From the NCBI RefSeq assembly GCF_002735645.1, contig NZ_PDZG01000015.1, positions 1 through 64,000 on the forward strand: DNA of 64,000 nt, read 5' to 3'. Position 1 is the first letter of the stretch. Each line of letters begins with the position of its first letter. This stretch comes from Iodobacter sp. BJB302 (GTDB lineage Bacteria; Pseudomonadota; Gammaproteobacteria; Burkholderiales; Chitinibacteraceae). The notes under the pieces were generated by a model. It was not told the origin of the DNA. It did no database searches and saw only the letters and a program-made list of their open reading frames with translations. Shown here in pieces: positions 35,457-46,951 of this stretch. A program made the translations under genes and the position numbers.

Positions 35457-35542
35457 GAGTCGTGAGTCGGGAATGGGGGAGTAGGGGGTGGGGAGGTAAG
35501 TTTAGTGCCACGCACTGTTCATTCTATTTTGACTCACGACTC
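35457..35542. repeat. Inverted repeat GAGTCGTGAGTC between iscR and cysE
   Basis: GAGTCGTGAGTC (35457-35468) and its exact complement (35531-35542) enclose a G-rich stretch. Outside the arms G-runs pair with C-runs. It may act as the cysE terminator, or be another dispersed palindrome. Confidence 0.65.
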
Positions 35543-35566
35543 ACCACTTCCAACTCCCCCCAGTCC

Positions 35567-36316
35567 TTAATCCACAATCCGGTTGAGGTAGCCAGGGTCA
35601 AACTGGTCGCCTTCGGCTCTTTCTGCTTCACAGTTCACGCCCAGCTGCTCGAGCTTAGCCAGAATGGCTTCGATGCGCTTATCGGTGGTAACTGAATGAT
35701 CAAGCATGCCGTGGATGGCTTTAACGATGGGGTCATTCATGTCGGCAGAAATACCATAGGCCGAAAAGCCCATTTGTTCGGCTTTGGCCGCCCTGGATTT
35801 ATCTGCTTCTTCGATAATCCGGGCGGGGATGCCAACGGCTGTAGCATTGGCGGGTACGTCTTTTACCAGCACGGCATTAGAGCCTACCTTGCCGCCCTCA
35901 TGCACGGTAATTGGGCCAAGGATTTTTGCGCCTGCGCCCACAATCACGCCGCGTTCTAAAGTAGGGTGGCGCTTGCCTTTATTCCATGATGTGCCGCCCA
36001 GTGTTACGCCATGATAAAGCGTGCAGTCGTCGCCTACTTCGGCGGTTTCGCCAATCACAATACCCATACCGTGATCAATAAACACACGGCGGCCAATTGT
36101 TGCGCCGGGGTGGATTTCAATACCGGTAATAAAGCGTGAAAAGTGCGAAACCATGCGGGCTAAAAGCTTACAGTCACGCCGCCATAAGCCATTGGCTACT
36201 AAGTGCAGCGACAGTGCATGAAACCCCGGATAACAGCAGACCACTTCTAAAATATTACGGGCGGCAGGGTCGCGGTCGAAGACCACAGAGATATTTTCAC
36301 GCAGACGAGCAAGCAT
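35567..36316 (-). CDS. cysE: Serine O-acetyltransferase
   Basis: A 249-residue transferase making O-acetylserine from serine and acetyl-CoA, the carbon skeleton for cysteine. The left-handed beta-helix carries hexapeptide repeats around [23 protein letters not shown] and [11 protein letters not shown] with the catalytic histidines. It is the short form (no long N-terminal domain), similar to the CysE encoded next to isc genes in Azotobacter, and lies directly upstream of iscR. It may supply cysteine for IscS. Confidence 0.96.
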   Translation of the reverse strand: MLARLRENISVVFDRDPAARNILEVVCCYPGFHALSLHLVANGLWRRDCKLLARMVSHFSRFITGIEIHPGATIGRRVFIDHGMGIVIGETAEVGDDCTLYHGVTLGGTSWNKGKRHPTLERGVIVGAGAKILGPITVHEGGKVGSNAVLVKDVPANATAVGIPARIIEEADKSRAAKAEQMGFSAYGISADMNDPIVKAIHGMLDHSVTTDKRIEAILAKLEQLGVNCEAERAEGDQFDPGYLNRIVD

Positions 36317-36443
36317 AATGAGCTAAAGCCAGGCACTAAAGTTGAGCATTTTACTCGACTTTGAGCACGAAGGGGAGCGCTTACTGGGGGCAATGACTAT
36401 GATGAAAGCGATATTGTGCGATTAACATGATCTTAAGCAGGCA

Positions 36444-38621
36444 ATGATGAGCGGGCTCGATTCTGATCTGACAGAAGCAATCTGCAGTGCTGGCTATGGC
36501 GATTCCTTTGCCGTACTTGGCATGCACTTGGATGGCGGCAGGATTTGCGTCAGGGCTTTTTTACCCGATGCCAGCGCCTGTGTGGTGATTGACAGCGCCA
36601 CAGGCAGCCGCCTTGTGGCGCTTCGCCTGGTTGATGAACGAGGCCTGTTTGCCGGCCATATTCCCCGCCGTAAAAAAGTATTTAGCTATCGCCTTGCAGT
36701 GCAGTGGGGAGAGCAGGAAATCGTGCTGGAAGATCCTTACCGCTTTGCCCCCATCCTGGGCGAGATGGATGTTTGGTTATTAAGCGAAGGGACGCATCAT
36801 CGCCCCTTTGAGAAACTGGGCGCTCACCCGCAGCAAATAGATGATGTCAGTGGTGTGGTTTTTGCTGTGTGGGCACCGAACGCCCAGCGGGTGGCAGTGG
36901 TGGGCGATTTTAATTTATGGGATGGCCGCCGGCATGGCATGCGTTTACGGCGGGAATGCGGCGTTTGGGAGGTTTTTATTCCCGGCGTTGAACAAGGCGC
37001 TTGCTATAAATTTGAGATTCTTGATCAGGCGGGGGCTCGTCAGTTAAAAGCAGATCCTTACGCCTTTGCCGCCGAACTGCGCCCCGGCACAGCCTCCAAA
37101 GTGGCAGGATGCCCGCCCAAAGTGCCAGAGTTTGCTGGCAGGCGGGCGGCTAATCAGGGCGATGCGCCCATCAGTATTTATGAAGTGCATTTAAGCTCAT
37201 GGCGGCGCGTACCGGAAGACGGCTATCGCTGCTTAAACTGGCACGAGCTTGCAGCACAACTGCTTCCCTATGTAAAAGAGCTGGGTTTTACGCATCTGGA
37301 GCTGTTACCCATCAGCGAGTACCCCTTTGATGGCTCCTGGGGCTATCAGCCGCTGGGGCTTTATGCACCAACGGCAAGGTTGGGCAGCGCAGCGGATTTT
37401 AAGTCCTTTGTGCAAGCCGCGCATGAAATGGGTCTTGGCGTTTTGCTTGATTGGGTGCCTGGTCATTTCCCTGGGGATAGCTTTGGCCTGGCGCAATTTG
37501 ACGGTACGCCCCTGTTTGAGCACAGCGATCCACGGGAAGGTTTTCATCTTGACTGGAAAACGCTGATTTATAACTACGGGCGTAATGAAGTTAAAAATTA
37601 TCTAATTGGTAATGCCCTCTATTGGATAGAGCGCTTTGGCGTGGATGGTTTACGCGTCGATGCGGTGGCGTCGATGCTCTACCGCGATTATTCGCGGGCA
37701 GCAGGGGAATGGATTCCTAATGAATGGGGCGGGCGGGAAAACCTAGAGGCGATTGCCTTTTTGCGCGAAATGAGTGAAATCCTCGCCAGCGAATGCCCTT
37801 ATGCCGTGACCTTTGCCGAAGAATCGACTTCTTTTCCTGCGGTGACTCAGCCTGTCGCTAAGGGCGGGCTGGGCTTTAATTACAAATGGAATATGGGCTG
37901 GATGCACGATAGCCTAGGCTATATGCAGCTTGATCCCATTTATCGCCAGCATCACCACAATCAAATGAGCTTTAGCCTGATGTACGCCTTTGATGAGCGC
38001 TTTGTACTGCCGCTTTCGCACGATGAAGTGGTGCATGGCAAAGGCTCGATACTCAGCCGTATGCCGGGGGATATCTGGCAGCAATTTGCCAATTTGCGCG
38101 CCTATTACGCCTTTATGTGGGCGCATCCGGGTAAAAAACTCTTATTTATGGGCTCGGAGTGGGCGCAGGTGCGGGAGTGGTCGCATCAGCATAGTCTGGA
38201 CTGGCATTTGCTTGAATCGGCATGGCACCGGGGCGTGCAGGCTTTAGTGCGGGATTTAAATCAGATTTACCAAAGTCAGCCCGCTTTACATCAAATTGAT
38301 TTCGAGCCACGCGGCTTTAACTGGATTATTGCAGATGATGCAATTCATTCTATTTTTGCGTTCAGCCGCCATTCAGAAAATGACTTTGTGCTGATTGTCG
38401 CTAACTTTACCCCCGAAGTGCGCCACCAATACCGGGTAGGCGTGCCTAATGCCGGGCGCTATATTGAAGTCATTAATACGGATTCGATGTATTACCAGGG
38501 GGGTAATGTGGGCAATAGTGAATGTCAGAGTGAAAATATCGCCAGCCAGCAATACCCGCAATCCTTAGCGATGACGATACCACCTTTAGCGACGCTTTAT
38601 TTTAAGTGGCTGGGGGATTAA
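36444..38621 (+). CDS. glgB: 1,4-alpha-glucan branching enzyme
   Basis: A 725-residue GH13 enzyme that moves glucan segments to make alpha-1,6 branches in glycogen. It has an N-terminal carbohydrate-binding module (about 30-110), a second early sandwich ([20 protein letters not shown]) and the catalytic barrel, with nucleophile Asp406 ([12 protein letters not shown]), acid Glu459 (FAEEST) and [11 protein letters not shown]. Length matches the family (E. coli 728). The first two codons are both ATG. It begins the glycogen group glgB-glgX-pgm and is divergent from cysE. Confidence 0.97.
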   Translation: MMSGLDSDLTEAICSAGYGDSFAVLGMHLDGGRICVRAFLPDASACVVIDSATGSRLVALRLVDERGLFAGHIPRRKKVFSYRLAVQWGEQEIVLEDPYRFAPILGEMDVWLLSEGTHHRPFEKLGAHPQQIDDVSGVVFAVWAPNAQRVAVVGDFNLWDGRRHGMRLRRECGVWEVFIPGVEQGACYKFEILDQAGARQLKADPYAFAAELRPGTASKVAGCPPKVPEFAGRRAANQGDAPISIYEVHLSSWRRVPEDGYRCLNWHELAAQLLPYVKELGFTHLELLPISEYPFDGSWGYQPLGLYAPTARLGSAADFKSFVQAAHEMGLGVLLDWVPGHFPGDSFGLAQFDGTPLFEHSDPREGFHLDWKTLIYNYGRNEVKNYLIGNALYWIERFGVDGLRVDAVASMLYRDYSRAAGEWIPNEWGGRENLEAIAFLREMSEILASECPYAVTFAEESTSFPAVTQPVAKGGLGFNYKWNMGWMHDSLGYMQLDPIYRQHHHNQMSFSLMYAFDERFVLPLSHDEVVHGKGSILSRMPGDIWQQFANLRAYYAFMWAHPGKKLLFMGSEWAQVREWSHQHSLDWHLLESAWHRGVQALVRDLNQIYQSQPALHQIDFEPRGFNWIIADDAIHSIFAFSRHSENDFVLIVANFTPEVRHQYRVGVPNAGRYIEVINTDSMYYQGGNVGNSECQSENIASQQYPQSLAMTIPPLATLYFKWLGD

Positions 38622-38885
38622 CTCAATATCCAGGTGATTTGGATATTTGAAATATTGTTATATATTAAAAAAACTGAGGATATGGAAATTCAAAGAGGAA
38701 TGCTTTTTTAATGAATATGTTATGGCTTTTTTTGTAAAAGATAATATTAAATTTTTAGTAAATTTAAATAAGCCATAAATGATTAATCCTCTTTGTGAAT
38801 TTCTCTGTGGCGCTCCGTGTTCTCTGTGTCTTCTGTGGTTCAAGGTTTAGTTATTTAATATTGCGTAATAAAAAAGGGAGCTCGT
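38622..38885. other. AT-rich gap before glgX
   Basis: A 264-bp gap. The left part is strongly AT-rich; the right part (38789-38850) is one arm of the CTCTGTG repeat. No gene seen. Confidence 0.5.
38789..38850. repeat. CTCTGTG-family repeat, copy 4 (one arm)
   Basis: TTTCTCTGTGGCGCTCCGTG (from 38800) then TTCTCTGTGTCTTCTGTGGT ending TTCAAGG, matching the right arm of the copies near 54.6 and 57.1 kb. The left arm is missing. Confidence 0.75.
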
Positions 38886-40913
38886 ATGAAGCTGGAAGAA
38901 GGAACGCCGTATCCGCTGGGTGCAACCTTTGATGGGGATGGTGTGAACTTTGCCTTGTTTTCTGAGCACGCTACAAGGGTGGAGCTGTGCCTGTTTGATG
39001 CTTCAGGAATTAACGAAGCCGCACGTTTTGAGCTGACAGAATGCACAAACGATGTCTGGCACGGCTATTTGCCCGATGCGCCTGCCGGATTGGTTTATGG
39101 CTATCGTGTGCATGGTCCTTATCAGCCCTCGCAGGGGCATCGCTTTAACCCCAATAAAGTGCTGCTTGATCCCTATGCACATGCCATTGTGGGCGAGTTC
39201 AGTAATGATCCGCGCAGCTTTGGCTATCAGGAAGATCAGCCGGGCTTGCCTGATCCGATCGACAACGCGGCAATTGCCATCAAGGCGAAGGTGGTTGCCG
39301 AGCCTTACGACTGGGGTGATGAAAAGCCGCCGCATATTCCTTTAGCCGAAACGATTATTTATGAGGCCCATGTTCGCGGCATGACCATGCTGCATCCTGA
39401 TGTGCCGGAAGAAATACGGGGCAGCTACGCAGGATTAGCGCATCCCGCCATATTGGCGCATTTAAAAAAACTGGGTATTACCGCTGTTGAATTACTTCCC
39501 ATTCATTTTTTTACCGATGAATCGCATTTATTAAAACAGGGTTTAAGTAATTATTGGGGTTATAACAGCCTGGGGTTTTTTGCACCGGAAACTCATTATT
39601 GGTCGGGGCGAGAAGGCACCACGCCTTTATCCGAATTTCGCGATATGGTGAAAGCCTTGCATGGCATTGGGGTGGAGGTATTGCTGGATGTGGTGTTTAA
39701 CCATACCGCTGAATCGAGCGATATGGGGCCGACTTTATCCCTGCGCGGTATCGACAATGCCAATTACTATGTATTAAAGCCAGGGCAGCCTGATCAGTAT
39801 GAAAACTGGTCTGGCTGCGGCAATGTGCTTAATTTAAGCCACCCGCGTGTTTTACAAATGGTGATGGATAGTTTGCGTTATTGGGTGAGCCAATGCCATG
39901 TAGATGGCTTCAGATTTGATTTAGCGCCAATTCTTGGCCGGGTGGATCAGCATTTCAGCCCGCAAGCGCCTTTTTTTATTGCGATTGGGCAAGATCCGCT
40001 TTTATCCGGGGTTAAATTAATTGCCGAGCCATGGGATGTGGGGCACGGCGGCTATCAGCTTGGGCATTTCCCAAATGGCTGGGCAGAATGGTCTGATCAG
40101 TTTCGTGATGTGATGCGCAAATTCTGGCTGCACGATGGCGTACACCGTGCACTGTTTGCCCAGCGCTTTGCCGCATCAAGTGATTCATTTCATCGCCAGG
40201 GGCGGCGACCCATTGCGGTGGTGAATTTTATCTGTGCCCATGACGGCTTTAATCTGCGTGATATGGTTTCATATAATCATAAGCATAATCAGTCTAATAA
40301 AGAGCATAACCGCGACGGGCATAATCATAATTTAAGCTGGAATTGTGGCGAGGAAGGGCCAAGCAAAGATAACGGCGTGAATATATTGCGATTACGCTCG
40401 ATGAAAGCTATGCTGGCAACCGTTTTATTAGCGCAAGGCACCCCCATGTTTCTGGCCGGAGACGAGCTGGGGCATACTAAGCAGGGCAATAACAATGCCT
40501 ATTGTCAGGATAATGAAATTAACTGGCTGAACTGGCAGCTGGCTGAGCCGGGGTTGGTTGAGTATGTAGCGGAGCTGATTGCTGTTCGTAAATCCTGCGA
40601 TGTGTTGATGTCTGGGCGCTGGTGGACCGGCATTCATGATGAATGGGGAAGGGCCGACGTAGAATGGCTCAACCCTTCTGGCGCGCCGCTTCATTCGCAT
40701 GACTGGGAAGATGCAGGTGGGCGGGCGATGATGATACAGCTGGGCGGGCGTTTATTGATCATGATTAATGCATCCGCTCACCAGGTACATTTTCGCTTGC
40801 CAGCAGGGATGTGGGGGCTGAGACTAGCCAGCACAGGGGATGCAGAATCAGAAATTAATCCTCACGACTGCCGTGTGGCCGCAAGGAGCGTGACGATTTT
40901 GGAGAGTAGTTGA
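38886..40913 (+). CDS. glgX: Glycogen debranching enzyme GlgX
   Basis: A 675-residue isoamylase-type GH13 enzyme that removes alpha-1,6 side chains left by phosphorylase. An N-terminal carbohydrate module (GTPYPLGATFDGDGVNFALF, about 1-100) precedes the barrel with DVVFNHTAE, nucleophile Asp345 (GFRFDLAPIL), acid Glu381 (LIAEPWDVG) and ICAHDGFNLRDMV. A good ribosome site, AAGGGAG, lies before the ATG. Same direction as glgB, 264 bases downstream. Confidence 0.96.
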   Translation: MKLEEGTPYPLGATFDGDGVNFALFSEHATRVELCLFDASGINEAARFELTECTNDVWHGYLPDAPAGLVYGYRVHGPYQPSQGHRFNPNKVLLDPYAHAIVGEFSNDPRSFGYQEDQPGLPDPIDNAAIAIKAKVVAEPYDWGDEKPPHIPLAETIIYEAHVRGMTMLHPDVPEEIRGSYAGLAHPAILAHLKKLGITAVELLPIHFFTDESHLLKQGLSNYWGYNSLGFFAPETHYWSGREGTTPLSEFRDMVKALHGIGVEVLLDVVFNHTAESSDMGPTLSLRGIDNANYYVLKPGQPDQYENWSGCGNVLNLSHPRVLQMVMDSLRYWVSQCHVDGFRFDLAPILGRVDQHFSPQAPFFIAIGQDPLLSGVKLIAEPWDVGHGGYQLGHFPNGWAEWSDQFRDVMRKFWLHDGVHRALFAQRFAASSDSFHRQGRRPIAVVNFICAHDGFNLRDMVSYNHKHNQSNKEHNRDGHNHNLSWNCGEEGPSKDNGVNILRLRSMKAMLATVLLAQGTPMFLAGDELGHTKQGNNNAYCQDNEINWLNWQLAEPGLVEYVAELIAVRKSCDVLMSGRWWTGIHDEWGRADVEWLNPSGAPLHSHDWEDAGGRAMMIQLGGRLLIMINASAHQVHFRLPAGMWGLRLASTGDAESEINPHDCRVAARSVTILESS

Positions 40914-41014
40914 AGTTGATTTTTTAATAGATATGAAACGCTTTGCGCTTTATATCTACTGGCTTTTTAGTGCCTTCGGCACGTTGATTTAGGAACGGTA
41001 GCCACCGTGGGGGC

Positions 41015-41139
41015 GTTCTTTTCTTGAACGGCCAAGAAAAGAACCAAAAGAAGGCCGCCCCGACCAGCACGAAGGCCCCTCACTGCGGACAATCGAGGCG
41101 GCGTCAATTCAACTCGCTGCGCTCAAACACGAATTGACG
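41015..41139. repeat. Composite palindromic element with GTTCTTTTCTTG hairpin
   Basis: GTTCTTTTCTTG (41015-41026) and CAAGAAAAGAAC (41033-41044) form a perfect 12-bp hairpin with a six-base loop. Downstream, CGTCAATTC (41102-41110) and GAATTGACG (41131-41139) form another inverted pair. The style is that of a dispersed intergenic repeat. Confidence 0.65.
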
Positions 41140-41288
41140 ACTACCCCGCCCCGCTTATTCCTCGCTTCGGCGTGCTTCAAGGGGAGTAAAAGCCCGATGC
41201 CGAGAGCGTAATCATTATGTTTATTACGTTGTATTCAAATATAAGTAAAACCAAGTTTAGTTAGCTCGTAAGTACGGATCACTCAATC

Positions 41289-43009
<1,721 letters not shown>

Positions 43010-43325
43010 TCTTGTTTTAGTGGTCTGCTGGTTGCACCGGTATTTTGCGGGTGAATCAGCAGGCCGCTGGCTGTGAGCTTATTCTCTTTTATATAGGGGA
43101 TTTTTACCGTTTTACTCTCAATTTTGAATGCTCAGGCTGATTTAAGATTTTGTTTTAAAAAAGTAATATTGTCTTTTACTTATACCTATTGGGTAATATG
43201 CCCAAATCCTTTTGAATGATTTTCAGGCCAAGCCGTTTACAATCGGGCTTTATTCATTCAGCAGAATATTGAATCAGCATGTTTTTTTTAAACATGTTTC
43301 GATTTCATATTCAAAAGGAGTTCGC
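43010..43325. other. Gap between pgm and OmpA-like lipoprotein
   Basis: Begins with an imperfect hairpin (GGTCTGCTG at 43022-43030 with CAGCAGGCC at 43057-43065, inner CACC/GGTG) that probably ends the pgm transcript. The rest is AT-rich and should contain the promoter of the lipoprotein gene. Confidence 0.55.
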
Positions 43326-43988
43326 ATGCGTATCACCCTTCCTCTTATTCTTGCGTTAACGCTTTCAGCGTGTGCCACCAATGATCTGGGGGAAAAGCGC
43401 GATTTAAATAAAACTGAGCTGGGCGCTTTGATTGGTGTGGTAGGTGGTGCGGTAGCCGGTGCTGCAATTAATCATAATAATCGTGGCAAGGGCGCCTTGA
43501 TTGGTGCTGTGGGTGGTGGCCTGGCGGGGGGCGGTATTGGCTATTATATGGATAAGCAAACCAAAGATTTTCAGCAGCAATTAGCAGCAGAAATTCAGCG
43601 TGGTGATATCACCGTACAAAAAATGGCTGATCAGTCACTGCTGGTGAGCATGACTTCAAGCACCGGTTTTGATACTAATTCTTCAGTGCTAAAGCCAGGC
43701 TATACCCCAACACTCGATAAGATTGCCAAAATTGTGAACCAATATGGCAAAACCAGCATTTCTATTGTGGGTCATACCGATAACACCGGCAGCGTTGCCA
43801 TTAATCAAAGTGTTTCCGAGCGACGTGCTCAGGCCGTATCCGATTATTTTGTCAGCCGTAATGTGAATGCGATTCGTCTTGATGCTTTGGGCCGGGGCAA
43901 GACAGAGCCGCGGGCAAGTAATGAGACTGAAGCAGGGCGCAGCTTAAATCGCCGCGTTGAATTACGTATTGTGCCGGTAGCCGCATAA
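43326..43988 (+). CDS. OmpA family lipoprotein with glycine zipper
   Basis: A 220-residue outer-membrane lipoprotein: signal peptide with lipobox LSAC, a glycine-zipper segment (about 35-80; repeated GAVGGGLAGGGIG-type runs) and a C-terminal OmpA domain (about 115-215) with SISIVGHTDNTGS and the peptidoglycan-binding NQSVSERRAQAVSDYF and NRRVELRI. It resembles YiaD-type proteins that link the outer membrane to the cell wall. AAGGAG lies six bases before the ATG; the longer frame from 43212 is rejected. Confidence 0.92.
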   Translation: MRITLPLILALTLSACATNDLGEKRDLNKTELGALIGVVGGAVAGAAINHNNRGKGALIGAVGGGLAGGGIGYYMDKQTKDFQQQLAAEIQRGDITVQKMADQSLLVSMTSSTGFDTNSSVLKPGYTPTLDKIAKIVNQYGKTSISIVGHTDNTGSVAINQSVSERRAQAVSDYFVSRNVNAIRLDALGRGKTEPRASNETEAGRSLNRRVELRIVPVAA

Positions 43989-44045
43989 GCTTTTTGGTAA
44001 ACACATATTGCTGGTTAAAAGCCGGTAGATGAAAGCGCCTTCAGG

Positions 44046-44105
44046 AGGGCCTGTGTGTTTCATGGTGAACGATTTAATCGTTCGCTATGAAATACACTGG
44101 CCCTC
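44046..44105 (+). terminator. Long 28-bp hairpin after the OmpA-like gene
   Basis: From AGGGCC at 44046 to GGCCCT ending 44104 the sequence pairs over 28 positions with one mismatch and a three-base loop, with a core GAACGATTTAATCGTTC. A T-containing tail (CTTTGTTGGGGCTTT) follows. It is much longer than a common terminator, so it may be a palindromic element that took on that role. Confidence 0.65.
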
Positions 44106-44213
44106 TTTGTTGGGGCTTTAAATCTCTATTGCTGAATCTGATCATGCTCAACCATTCGGCGACTTTGATTGTGAAGTAGCCCATAGATCCGTACACTGCT
44201 GCCCTTTCTTACC

Positions 44214-44951
44214 ATGGGCGCTTGTATGCTTTATTCGCTTCGTATGCTTTTGATGTCGGTGCACTTTATTTTAGCTGGCATGATTGGCATCCTGATTGGA
44301 CTCTGCCGCCCGTTTAATCCCGATAATAGTCGCCTTTGCGGGCGCCTTTATTCGCTGCCTGCCATGCGTATTCTTGGCTTTAAAGTAAAGGCCGAGATAA
44401 AAGATTTACTGGAGCATCAGCGCTCTTGCGTGATTATTGCGAATCACCAGTCAAACTATGACCTCTTTGTTTTTGGTGGCGCGGTGCCAGCGCGCACCGT
44501 AACGATTGGTAAAAAAAGCCTGAAATGGATCCCATTTTTTGGCCAGCTATTCTGGCTGGCGGGCAATGTGCTGATAGACCGTGGCAATTCTCAGCGGGCT
44601 AAAAAAGCCATGCTGGCCACCACAGATACCTTGCAGCATAAAGACACATCAATCTGGGTTTTTGTAGAAGGCACTCGTAATAAAGGCCGTGGTTTATTGC
44701 CCTTTAAAAAAGGGGCTTTTCAAATGGCGATTAATGCGGGTGTGCCTATTTTGCCGGTCTGTGTGAGCACCTATATTAATCATATGCAGCTTAATCAGTG
44801 GCAGGGCACCGAGCTTTTGATGAAATCGCTGGCTCCTATTCCTACTGTGGGCTTAACGCAGGATGATTTACCCGCTTTAATTGAGCAATGCCGCAATCAA
44901 ATGCAAGCGTGTATTCAGGCGCTTGATGAGCAATTAATGCAGGCTCATTAA
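44214..44951 (+). CDS. plsC: 1-acyl-sn-glycerol-3-phosphate acyltransferase
   Basis: A 245-residue membrane acyltransferase that makes phosphatidic acid from lysophosphatidic acid. A hydrophobic N-terminal helix (about 5-30) anchors it; the catalytic motif NHQSNYD (HX4D) and the EGTRNKGRG motif follow, then PILPVCVSTY. Start could be the ATG at 44214 or the one four codons later; neither has a strong ribosome site. Its 3' end overlaps the convergent hydrolase gene by 18 bases. Confidence 0.94.
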   Translation: MGACMLYSLRMLLMSVHFILAGMIGILIGLCRPFNPDNSRLCGRLYSLPAMRILGFKVKAEIKDLLEHQRSCVIIANHQSNYDLFVFGGAVPARTVTIGKKSLKWIPFFGQLFWLAGNVLIDRGNSQRAKKAMLATTDTLQHKDTSIWVFVEGTRNKGRGLLPFKKGAFQMAINAGVPILPVCVSTYINHMQLNQWQGTELLMKSLAPIPTVGLTQDDLPALIEQCRNQMQACIQALDEQLMQAH

Positions 44952-45671
44952 ATACAGGGCCAGTTTATTGAGTACCCAATCGCCGTCGTCCAGCGGTAAA
45001 TCGTGCCCTGCCTGTGTGTTAACCCAGCAGGGCACTTGCCATTTTTCTGCCAGCGTTTGCGAGCAGGCCGGGCTGACCAGCTGATCTTTGGCCCCGGATA
45101 ACAGTAAAAGCGGTACATCGGGTTTGCTGGCACGATAAAACATCGCTGCAGCGAGTTGGCGCAGGATATTGGCTCGTGAAACAGGAAACTCTTTTTGAAA
45201 TTGAATCCATTGGGCTAATGCGGCCTGAGGCTGGCGGGTGCTGGTTAATTCTAAAATGATTTTTTCTTTGCCCGCCGTATCACTGAATAATACGCGGATT
45301 AAAGCGGGAAGGCTTTGCAGGCGCAGGCGGTGATAAAAAGGATTAAAGGGCCGCAAACTGGTATTGATCAGAATGCAGGCCCGTATTTCTTTTGGAAACG
45401 CATTGGCCCATGCAACGGCAGCCATTGCCCCAAGGGATATGGCCAGCACATAAAATGGGCCGCTGCATTGCTGATTAATTAAAGTCTGGCGGATATGGCT
45501 GACCATATCGCTGATATCGATCAGGCTTTTTTCCTGATGCAAAAGGCCATTGCCCGGCCAGTCAATTGTGATCAGTCTGTCATTGGGGTAAGCCGTTTGC
45601 AGCTTGGGAATAAATTCACCCCAATGCCTGGATTCCCGCATCAGCCCGCGTAATAAAACCCATGTTTTCAT
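44934..45671 (-). CDS. Alpha/beta-fold hydrolase
   Basis: A 245-residue hydrolase of the alpha/beta type. The nucleophile elbow reads AISLGA, the oxyanion side LLRGLMRESRHW, an acid likely in LSGAKDQLVSP and the catalytic His in TQAGHDLPLDDG. No signal peptide. It starts with ATG overlapping the M14 peptidase stop by four bases (ATGA), so the two are coupled. Substrate unknown; similarity to BioH or esterases is only at fold level. Its 3' end overlaps the end of plsC. Confidence 0.85.
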   Translation of the reverse strand: MKTWVLLRGLMRESRHWGEFIPKLQTAYPNDRLITIDWPGNGLLHQEKSLIDISDMVSHIRQTLINQQCSGPFYVLAISLGAMAAVAWANAFPKEIRACILINTSLRPFNPFYHRLRLQSLPALIRVLFSDTAGKEKIILELTSTRQPQAALAQWIQFQKEFPVSRANILRQLAAAMFYRASKPDVPLLLLSGAKDQLVSPACSQTLAEKWQVPCWVNTQAGHDLPLDDGDWVLNKLALYLMSLH

Positions 45672-46678
45672 AGTATTCCGTACCATAAAGCTTCCGCTTC
45701 TTCTTTACAGTTTAAATAATGATTGGTTTTAGGAAGCCAGTGAGTGTGATCGTGCACTGCGCGTAATAAAAATTCAAAAAGTAATAAATGGCTGCGTAAT
45801 ACGCGCTGCTGACGGTGTGGCACAATAGGATTAAATAACCCCAGCAGCGACATTAATTGCCGGGGGTTTTTTTTTACCCATAACCATGAGCCTAATTCCA
45901 GCGTGAGCGGCAGAAATAAATGGCCGCTGCCGCTATTCTCCTGATACAGATAGTCCCAAATATCCCCATGGGTGCAATATTGTAAAGCCTGCGGCTCAAT
46001 GACATAGGGGTGGTGCGGATAGCTTTGATCAAACAAAGCTTTTAGCGCATAGATTTCAGGTAAATTAGGAAAAGGGCTGCGGGTGTGGGCATAGGGAAAC
46101 CATATTCTGTCTCTTAAGCCAAATCCCGAATGACAATCGAGCGCGATGCTGAATGGGCTGCTGAGTAATTGAGTTTTAACCACATGGCAAAGCGCCTGGT
46201 TTTCTAATTCCATTTGTGAATTAAATTCACCTCTGTACCAGGGCAAAAGAGGGCTGATGCGGTGGCCCCCCACCAGAAAGGAGGTCTTTTCACTGGATTC
46301 AACCGGGGCATTACGCATTAAATCGACGCCACGCCCGTTGCTGCGGGTGCCACGGGCAATCCCGATGGGATTAATCAGCGGCATAAAGACAAGGCGCATG
46401 GTTTCCAGCTTGCGCTGCAAGCTGCTGTCCCAGCGCTGCCTGACTAATAAAGAGCGCAAAAATGCCAGCACAATCTGGCTGCCGATGCGCTCCAGCCCGT
46501 GCACGCCGCCAAAAAAACCAAGCACAGGCGCTTCGGGTTTTTGGCTGCCCATACTGATGCTGTAAAGGGGAAAGCTGATTTCTGCACTTTTGACCTCACC
46601 ATGCTGTTGTAAATGGAGTGCATCACCTGCCTGCAGGATGATTTCTTCCAGTTCAACCAGTTCAGGCAATTGCAGCAT
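45668..46678 (-). CDS. M14 family zinc metallopeptidase
   Basis: A 336-residue protein of the zinc carboxypeptidase fold. Zinc ligands are probably His60 and Glu63 (GGVHGLERIG) and His183 (LDCHSGFG); the catalytic acid is Glu261 (TLELGSW). The loop NPIGIARGTRSNGRGVDLMRN with the substrate-binding Asn/Arg is typical. No signal peptide, so it acts in the cytosol, unlike many M14 enzymes. Substrate could be a peptide, murein fragment or amide-linked small molecule. Forms a two-gene operon with the alpha/beta hydrolase. Confidence 0.9.
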   Translation of the reverse strand: MLQLPELVELEEIILQAGDALHLQQHGEVKSAEISFPLYSISMGSQKPEAPVLGFFGGVHGLERIGSQIVLAFLRSLLVRQRWDSSLQRKLETMRLVFMPLINPIGIARGTRSNGRGVDLMRNAPVESSEKTSFLVGGHRISPLLPWYRGEFNSQMELENQALCHVVKTQLLSSPFSIALDCHSGFGLRDRIWFPYAHTRSPFPNLPEIYALKALFDQSYPHHPYVIEPQALQYCTHGDIWDYLYQENSGSGHLFLPLTLELGSWLWVKKNPRQLMSLLGLFNPIVPHRQQRVLRSHLLLFEFLLRAVHDHTHWLPKTNHYLNCKEEAEALWYGIL

Positions 46679-46951
46679 GGCTTACCTATTCAGTGATCAG
46701 TTTTAGTCAGAATACTTGATAGTAAGTGACTTGCCTGTGGCTTGCAGGTTTTAAATCCTCTGTTAAAACGATTCTGTGGTTTTTAAGTCCTTGATTTTTA
46801 GTGGAAGCCGGCTGGGCTGCAGAAATAGCGCTCAGCGGGTTGCCTGTTTGTGCGCTCCGCTTTAAGCAGGGTGAAACAAGCATCATGGACTATTCTGAAG
46901 GCGGAAGTCTGGACAATGTTTTACTTTTTCTGCCGGATAAGGGGCCAGCTG

